From an uncultured Collinsella sp. (GTDB lineage: Bacteria; Actinomycetota; Coriobacteriia; Coriobacteriales; Coriobacteriaceae): a stretch of DNA of 16,835 bases. Below, one piece after another: positions 13,157-16,835 of this stretch. The notes beneath the pieces were generated by a model that worked only from the letters and a program-made list of their open reading frames with translations, was not told the DNA's origin and ran no database searches. The DNA lies in NCBI GenBank assembly GCA_900552345.1, contig URZN01000004.1, positions 1-16,835 on the forward strand, in the 5' to 3' direction. Position 1 is the stretch's first letter. Each line of letters opens with the position of its first letter. The translations under genes and the position numbers were made by a program.

Positions 13157-13507
13157 GGGCAACTCCTTTTGGTTCTATCGAAGTGTTCATAACAATTTTT
13201 TATCATGGTAACACGCTGCTCATCATCTCGTATATCAGCAGGTACATTGCGTAATACAGACGAACGGTAGGAATTTGGCGGTAAACGGTTGACCAAAAGA
13301 AAAGTTAGATGTTATTTTGACCAGACACTTTCCTGACCTGCGGAAATGCGTTATCTCAGCTGAAGAATAGTCTGATAACAAAAAATTATTATTGAGAATG
13401 AGAATCATCTTTAATACGATATGCAACGAAGGCACAACCTCAACCCCGCACTGCGTCACAATAGAGCGTTAGATGCGAAAACAACTATTTCGAGGATTGG
13501 TGGTCAA
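13157..13507. promoter_or_regulatory. Divergent control region between regulator and permease
   Basis: This 351-base AT-rich region separates two divergent genes. It contains an AAGGAG for the minus-strand regulator (13164-13169). TTGACCA occurs as a direct repeat at 13289 and 13317, 28 bases apart. GTTATC (13350-13355) and GATAAC (13374-13379) form an inverted repeat. A candidate permease promoter overlaps a Fur-like box (13392-13420). An ATG at 13421 opens the permease frame early, but it has no ribosome binding site and the encoded residues are unlike the family. Confidence 0.5.
13392..13420 (+). promoter_or_regulatory. Candidate permease promoter with Fur-like box
   Basis: TTGAGA (13392-13397), 17 bases and TACGAT (13415-13420) match the sigma-70 consensus well at -35 and moderately at -10. 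Positions 13394-13412, GAGAATGAGAATCATCTTT, match the classic 19-base Fur box GATAATGATAATCATTATC at 14 of 19 positions and cover the space between the two boxes. A bound metalloregulator would block the polymerase. Confidence 0.4.
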
Positions 13508-14902
13508 ATGACCCAGGAGACGGTTACGAACGGCACTGAAGCCCTGTTCACTCGCGAAGGCATGCCGCCCGTTAAGGAAATGATCCCGTGTGCCCTTCAG
13601 CACGTACTGGCATCGTTTGCCGGCATCATTACCCCGGCGGTCATCATGGCCGGTGTCTACGGCTTTAATAGCCAGCAGAGCACCGACATCATCCAGGTTG
13701 CACTCATTCTTTCGGCAATCGACACGGCCCTTCAGGCCTTCGCTCCCTTCCGTCGTATCGGCGGCGGCCTGCCCATCGTCATGGGCGTTTCGTTCGCGTT
13801 CCTGCCGGCCCTTCAGGCCATGGGCGCCTCGGGCTTTAGCTTTGGCGCGCTGCTGGGCGGCGAGATCGTCGGCGGTGCCGTTGCGGTTCTCTTTGGTCTG
13901 GCCTACAGCAAGATCAAGTGGCTGTTCCCGCCCGTCGTGACCGGTACGGTCATCTTCTCCATTGGCGTCTCTCTCTATCCCACGGCCGTCAAGTACATGG
14001 CCGGCGGTATGGGTACGCCGCTGTGGGGCACCCCGCAGGCCTGGTGCGTCGCTCTTATCACCTTCGCCGTGGTCTTTGCGCTCGCCAACTTTGGCAAGGG
14101 CACGCTCAAGCTGGGATCCGTGTTCTTTGGCATGATCGTTGGCATGATCGTCTCCATCCCCTTTGGCATGATCGACTTCTCCAGCGTCGCCACCGCTCAG
14201 GTCTTCGCCCTTCCCAAGCTTATGCCCTACGCGCTCGAGTTTGATCCCGAGGTCTGCATTACCCTCGCTGTCGTGTTCCCCATGGTTGCCATCCAGGTTA
14301 TCGGTGACGTTTCCGCCGCCTGCCTGGGCTCCATCGACCGTATGCCCACCGAGCGCGAGCTCTCCGGCGCTATTGTGTCTCAGGGCCTCACCTCTATGGT
14401 CGGCGGCCTGCTGGGCGGTCTTCCCACCAGCGCCCTTGGCCAGAACGTGGGCATCATCTGCTCCAACAAGGTCGTCAACAAGTGGGTCTTTGTGATCATC
14501 GCGGCCGTCTTTGCCATCGCCGGCCTGTTCCCGCAGCTCTCTGCCGTCCTTTCCGCCATCCCGCAGCCTGTCATCGGCGGCGCGACCGTCGGCGTCTTTG
14601 GCACCATCACCATGAACGGTGTGCGCATGTTCACCCGCGAGGGCCTCACGCAGCGCACCACCACCATCGTCGGCACCTCGGTCGTCTTTGGCCTGGGTAT
14701 CTGGATGGCCAGCGGTTGCCTTGCCGGCGAGGGCATGCCCACCTGGGTGTCCACCGTCATCGGCTCCAACGCCGTGACCCCCACCGCCATCATGGCCATT
14801 GTCCTTAACCTGATTCTTCCGCAGACGCCGGTCGTGGCTCAGCACATCGATGCCGCCAAGGATGCCGCTGTGGATCTGGTCCTGCCCGAGAGCAAGAAGT
14901 AA
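13508..14902 (+). CDS. NCS2/NAT family purine permease (xanthine/urate type)
   Basis: NCS2 proteins are proton-coupled nucleobase importers with 14 membrane spans in core and gate domains. The 464-residue product has the family start MIPCALQHVLASFAGIITPAVIMAG and repeated long hydrophobic segments. The NAT signature region ALGQNVGIICSNKVVN has Q312, N313 and G315. A glutamine at this site is typical of xanthine or urate carriers, whereas uracil carriers have glutamate. Position nine of the signature is asparagine, not the usual threonine. I place the start at ATG 13508, after GAGGA at 13492-13496; an earlier ATG at 13421 lacks both a ribosome binding site and family similarity. The next genes, ssnA and ygfK, support a purine substrate. 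No T-tract terminator follows, so readthrough into ssnA is possible. Confidence 0.9.
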   Translation: MTQETVTNGTEALFTREGMPPVKEMIPCALQHVLASFAGIITPAVIMAGVYGFNSQQSTDIIQVALILSAIDTALQAFAPFRRIGGGLPIVMGVSFAFLPALQAMGASGFSFGALLGGEIVGGAVAVLFGLAYSKIKWLFPPVVTGTVIFSIGVSLYPTAVKYMAGGMGTPLWGTPQAWCVALITFAVVFALANFGKGTLKLGSVFFGMIVGMIVSIPFGMIDFSSVATAQVFALPKLMPYALEFDPEVCITLAVVFPMVAIQVIGDVSAACLGSIDRMPTERELSGAIVSQGLTSMVGGLLGGLPTSALGQNVGIICSNKVVNKWVFVIIAAVFAIAGLFPQLSAVLSAIPQPVIGGATVGVFGTITMNGVRMFTREGLTQRTTTIVGTSVVFGLGIWMASGCLAGEGMPTWVSTVIGSNAVTPTAIMAIVLNLILPQTPVVAQHIDAAKDAAVDLVLPESKK

Positions 14903-14918
14903 CCGATTCGGTGCTATT

Positions 14919-15081
14919 CGCCGGCGGACGCATCGCCTCGTCCGCCGGCGCCATGCGGCGCCAAGCCGCACTTCAAAGGGCTTGTCCCTTTGGTGAAGCG
15001 TTGACGGGAGAGGGCCCGTTTCCGGTGTAGGCCGGCGCTTCGCACTTCCGCCATGTCAGAGGTGTCAAACCCCGCCTCTGA
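14919..15081 (+). other. Hairpin cluster between permease and ssnA
   Basis: Four hairpins lie close together. CGCCGGCGGACG at 14919-14930 pairs perfectly with 14939-14950. TGCGGC (14954-14959) pairs with GCCGCA (14965-14970). CTTCAAAGGG (14971-14980) pairs with 14986-14998 with one bulge. TCAGAGG (15056-15062) pairs with CCTCTGA (15075-15081), ending six bases before the ssnA Shine-Dalgarno. None has a T-tract. Together they make a structured leader or a processing region within a likely operon. Confidence 0.55.
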
Positions 15082-15098
15082 TGTTGAAGGGAGCATTT

Positions 15099-16454
15099 AT
15101 GCTTCTGGTCGCTAACGGTTCTGTCTTTACCCGCAACGCTCAGACTCCGTTCATTCCCAACGGTGCGGTCGCTATTGACGGAGATACGATCGTCGAAGTG
15201 GGCCCCGAGCGCGAGCTCAAGGCCAAGTACCCGGATGCCGAGTACGTCGACGCCCAGGGCAACCTCATCATGCCCGGACTTATCAACTGCCACACCCACA
15301 TCTATTCGGGTCTGGCCCGCGGTCTTGCCATTAAGGGCTGCAACCCCACCAACTTCCTGGAAAATCTTGAGCAGCAGTGGTGGAAGATTGACGACAACCT
15401 GACGCTCGACGGCACCAAGGCAAGCGCCTATGCCACGATTTTGGATTCCATCCGCGACGGCGTCACCACGATCTTCGATCACCACGCGAGCTTCTGCGAG
15501 ATTCCGGGCAGTCTCTTTACCATTAAGGACGCCGCTCAGGAGCTGGGCATGCGTTCGTGCCTGTGCTACGAGGTTTCCGACCGCCGTGGCCAGGAAAAGT
15601 GCGATCAGGCTATTGCCGAGAACGCCGAGTTTGCCCAGTGGGCCGCCAAGGAGCGTCGCGATAACGACAACCACATGATCGCCGCCATGTTTGGCGGTCA
15701 CGCCACCTTTACGCTGTCGGACGAGACCATGGACAAGATGGCCGAGGCCAACAACGGCCTGACCGGCTTCCACATCCACGTGTGCGAGGGCATGAACGAT
15801 GTGTGGGACTCCCGCCTCAACCGCGGCGGCATCAGCCCCGTCGAGCGCCTGCTGCAGCACAACCTGCTCGGTCCCGACACCATGCTCGGCCACTGCATCC
15901 ACGTGACGCCCGCCGAGATGGATATCGTCAAGGAGTCCGGCACCTGGCTGGTTAACAACCCCGAATCCAATATGGGCAACGCTGTGGGCTGCGCCCCCGT
16001 GCTCGAGTTCTTCCGCCGCGGCATCCCCGTGTGCATGGGCACCGACGCCTACACCCACGATATGCTCGAGAGCCTTAAGGTCTTCCTGATCATTCAGCGC
16101 CACAACGCCGCTATGCCCAACGTGGGCTGGTGTGAGGCCATGACCATGCTGTTCGAGAATAACGCCAAGATGGCCAGCAAGTATTTCGATCGCAAGCTCG
16201 GTGTGCTCGAGGCCGGCGCTGCCGCCGACGTCATCGTCATGGACTACAAGCCCTTTACGCCGCTGAGCGAGGAGAACATCGACGGCCACATGCTCTTTGG
16301 CATGATGGGCAAAAACTGCCGCACCACCATCATCAACGGCCGCGTCCTGTACAAGGATCGCGAGTTTGTCGGTATCGATGAGGACAAGATCAACGCGTGG
16401 ACCATGGCTGAGTCCAAGAAGCTCTGGAGCACGCTCAACGATCGCGCCTACTAA
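15099..16454 (+). CDS. ssnA: Putative aminohydrolase SsnA
   Basis: SsnA belongs to the ATZ/TRZ branch of the amidohydrolase superfamily and is found with ygfK and purine hydroxylase genes in anaerobic purine breakdown loci. Its exact substrate is not settled. The 451-residue protein has the N-terminal beta-sandwich (1-55) and a TIM barrel with the metal ligands: NCHTH with H65 and H67, HIHVCE with H225, H227 and E230, GHCIH with H265, and GTDAYTHD with D316. Length agrees with E. coli SsnA (about 442). An ATG at 15081 opens the frame six codons earlier. The ATG at 15099 follows AAGGGAG (15087-15093) and gives the family start MLLVANGSVFTRN, so I chose it. Hairpin-rich gaps flank it on both sides. 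Confidence 0.93.
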   Translation: MLLVANGSVFTRNAQTPFIPNGAVAIDGDTIVEVGPERELKAKYPDAEYVDAQGNLIMPGLINCHTHIYSGLARGLAIKGCNPTNFLENLEQQWWKIDDNLTLDGTKASAYATILDSIRDGVTTIFDHHASFCEIPGSLFTIKDAAQELGMRSCLCYEVSDRRGQEKCDQAIAENAEFAQWAAKERRDNDNHMIAAMFGGHATFTLSDETMDKMAEANNGLTGFHIHVCEGMNDVWDSRLNRGGISPVERLLQHNLLGPDTMLGHCIHVTPAEMDIVKESGTWLVNNPESNMGNAVGCAPVLEFFRRGIPVCMGTDAYTHDMLESLKVFLIIQRHNAAMPNVGWCEAMTMLFENNAKMASKYFDRKLGVLEAGAAADVIVMDYKPFTPLSEENIDGHMLFGMMGKNCRTTIINGRVLYKDREFVGIDEDKINAWTMAESKKLWSTLNDRAY

Positions 16455-16468
16455 TTACAAGTAGATTC

Positions 16469-16583
16469 ACGCGCGCCGGATGTTTCGCCGCATCCGACGC
16501 GCGTATAGGCGACCTCCGCGGGGTCGCCGGCGCTGTGCTAGCGCTACACCGTATTTGCGCCCGCCGCGCGGTCTCGCCGGGCG
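16469..16583 (+). other. Hairpin cluster between ssnA and ygfK
   Basis: Four GC-rich hairpins lie in tandem. ACGCGCGCCGGATG (16469-16482) pairs with 16491-16504 at 13 of 14 positions. GGCGACC (16508-16514) pairs with GGTCGCC (16522-16528). GCGCT (16530-16534) pairs with AGCGC (16540-16544). CGCCCG (16558-16563) pairs with CGGGCG (16578-16583). No T-tract follows any of them. The ygfK Shine-Dalgarno starts six bases later. Confidence 0.55.
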
Positions 16584-16602
16584 TTACAGAGAGGAGCTCA
16601 TT

Positions 16603-16835
16603 ATGAGCGACATCATGAGGCCGATCCCGTTTTCGCAGCTGATGAACTGGATCATCGAGGAGCACAAGACTCAGGGCGCCGTCTTTGGCGTGCGCAAGAT
16701 GGTCACGACCAACCAGGAGGGCGCGCTTCCCATTTTTGACGAGCGCATCGAGACTCCGTTTGGCCCGGCCGCCGGCCCCAACACGCAGCTTGCCCAGAAC
16801 ATCGTGGCATCCTACGTGGCCGGTTCCCGCTTCTT
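16603..16835 (+). CDS. ygfK: YgfK-like putative selenate reductase subunit, 5' part
   Basis: YgfK is a large FAD and iron-sulfur oxidoreductase related to glutamate synthase small subunit and dihydropyrimidine dehydrogenase. It is found in purine/urate breakdown and selenium-dependent hydroxylase loci. Only the first 77 codons are in the window. They read MSDIMRPIPFSQLMNWIIEE and include the conserved TPFGPAAGPNTQLAQNIVASY segment, which matches the YgfK N-terminus as I know it. GAGAGGAG at 16589-16596 is the ribosome binding site, seven bases from the ATG. It is cut by the window end, not broken. Adjacency to ssnA, as in E. coli, supports the call. Confidence 0.88.
   Translation, partial: MSDIMRPIPFSQLMNWIIEEHKTQGAVFGVRKMVTTNQEGALPIFDERIETPFGPAAGPNTQLAQNIVASYVAGSRF

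Noticed and set aside
13421..13507. Upstream ATG extending the permease by 29 residues
   Set aside because: No ribosome binding site is present, the residues are unlike NCS2 proteins, and the stretch overlaps the likely promoter start region.
14919..14950. Hairpin after the permease as an intrinsic terminator
   Set aside because: The 12-base stem is perfect but is followed by GC-rich sequence with no T-tract.
13469..14971. 500-codon minus-strand frame opposite the permease
   Set aside because: It mirrors the high-GC third positions of the NCS2 gene. Its product is Asp/Gly/His-rich with no membrane or domain pattern.
14973..16289. Long minus-strand frame opposite ssnA
   Set aside because: It is antisense to SsnA, which has all its metal ligands, and has no family features.

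Overview
The window looks like chromosome of a high-GC anaerobic actinobacterium of the class Coriobacteriia, most likely a Collinsella-like gut organism. This rests on the gene mix, the codon bias and the abundance of short intergenic palindromes. It is an inference from content, not a sequence match.

Positions 1-4200 hold the middle of the S10 ribosomal protein operon and the first two genes of the spc operon: rplB, rpsS, rplV, rpsC, rplP, rpmC and rpsQ, a 118-base gap, then rplN and rplX. A clear intrinsic terminator follows rplX where rplE would normally come, so the spc operon is broken here.

Positions 4200-8110 hold a sugar-type module: a Gfo/Idh/MocA oxidoreductase, a DeoR-family repressor three bases downstream, and a fructose-type PTS EIIBC permease ending in a terminator. 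The oxidoreductase promoter region carries a dense array of TGCG/CGCA half sites that may be the repressor's operator. No EIIA or sugar kinase is visible, so the substrate is unknown.

Positions 8328-11498 on the minus strand hold a two-gene operon: a large U32 family protein (RlhA-like, probably an iron-sulfur RNA-modifying or peptidase-like enzyme) and an RluA-type pseudouridine synthase.

Positions 11700-16835 hold what looks like the edge of an anaerobic purine (xanthine/urate) breakdown locus: ridA, a YheO-like PAS/HTH regulator on the minus strand, an NCS2 purine permease, the aminohydrolase ssnA, and the first 77 codons of ygfK, cut by the window end. RidA would fit as a scavenger of 2-aminoacrylate from the 2,3-diaminopropionate ammonia-lyase step known from such clusters, but that enzyme is not in the window.

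The intergenic DNA is unusual. Between 4200 and 12500 nearly every gap carries long inverted repeats. Several share a TGGGGAC(A/G)G core between unrelated stems; one pair is nearly identical and flanks the PTS gene; one is a tandem pair with an 80-base period; one is a MITE-like 127-base element with 37-base arms. The gaps on both sides of ssnA are packed with GC-rich hairpins. The ribosomal part has almost none of this.
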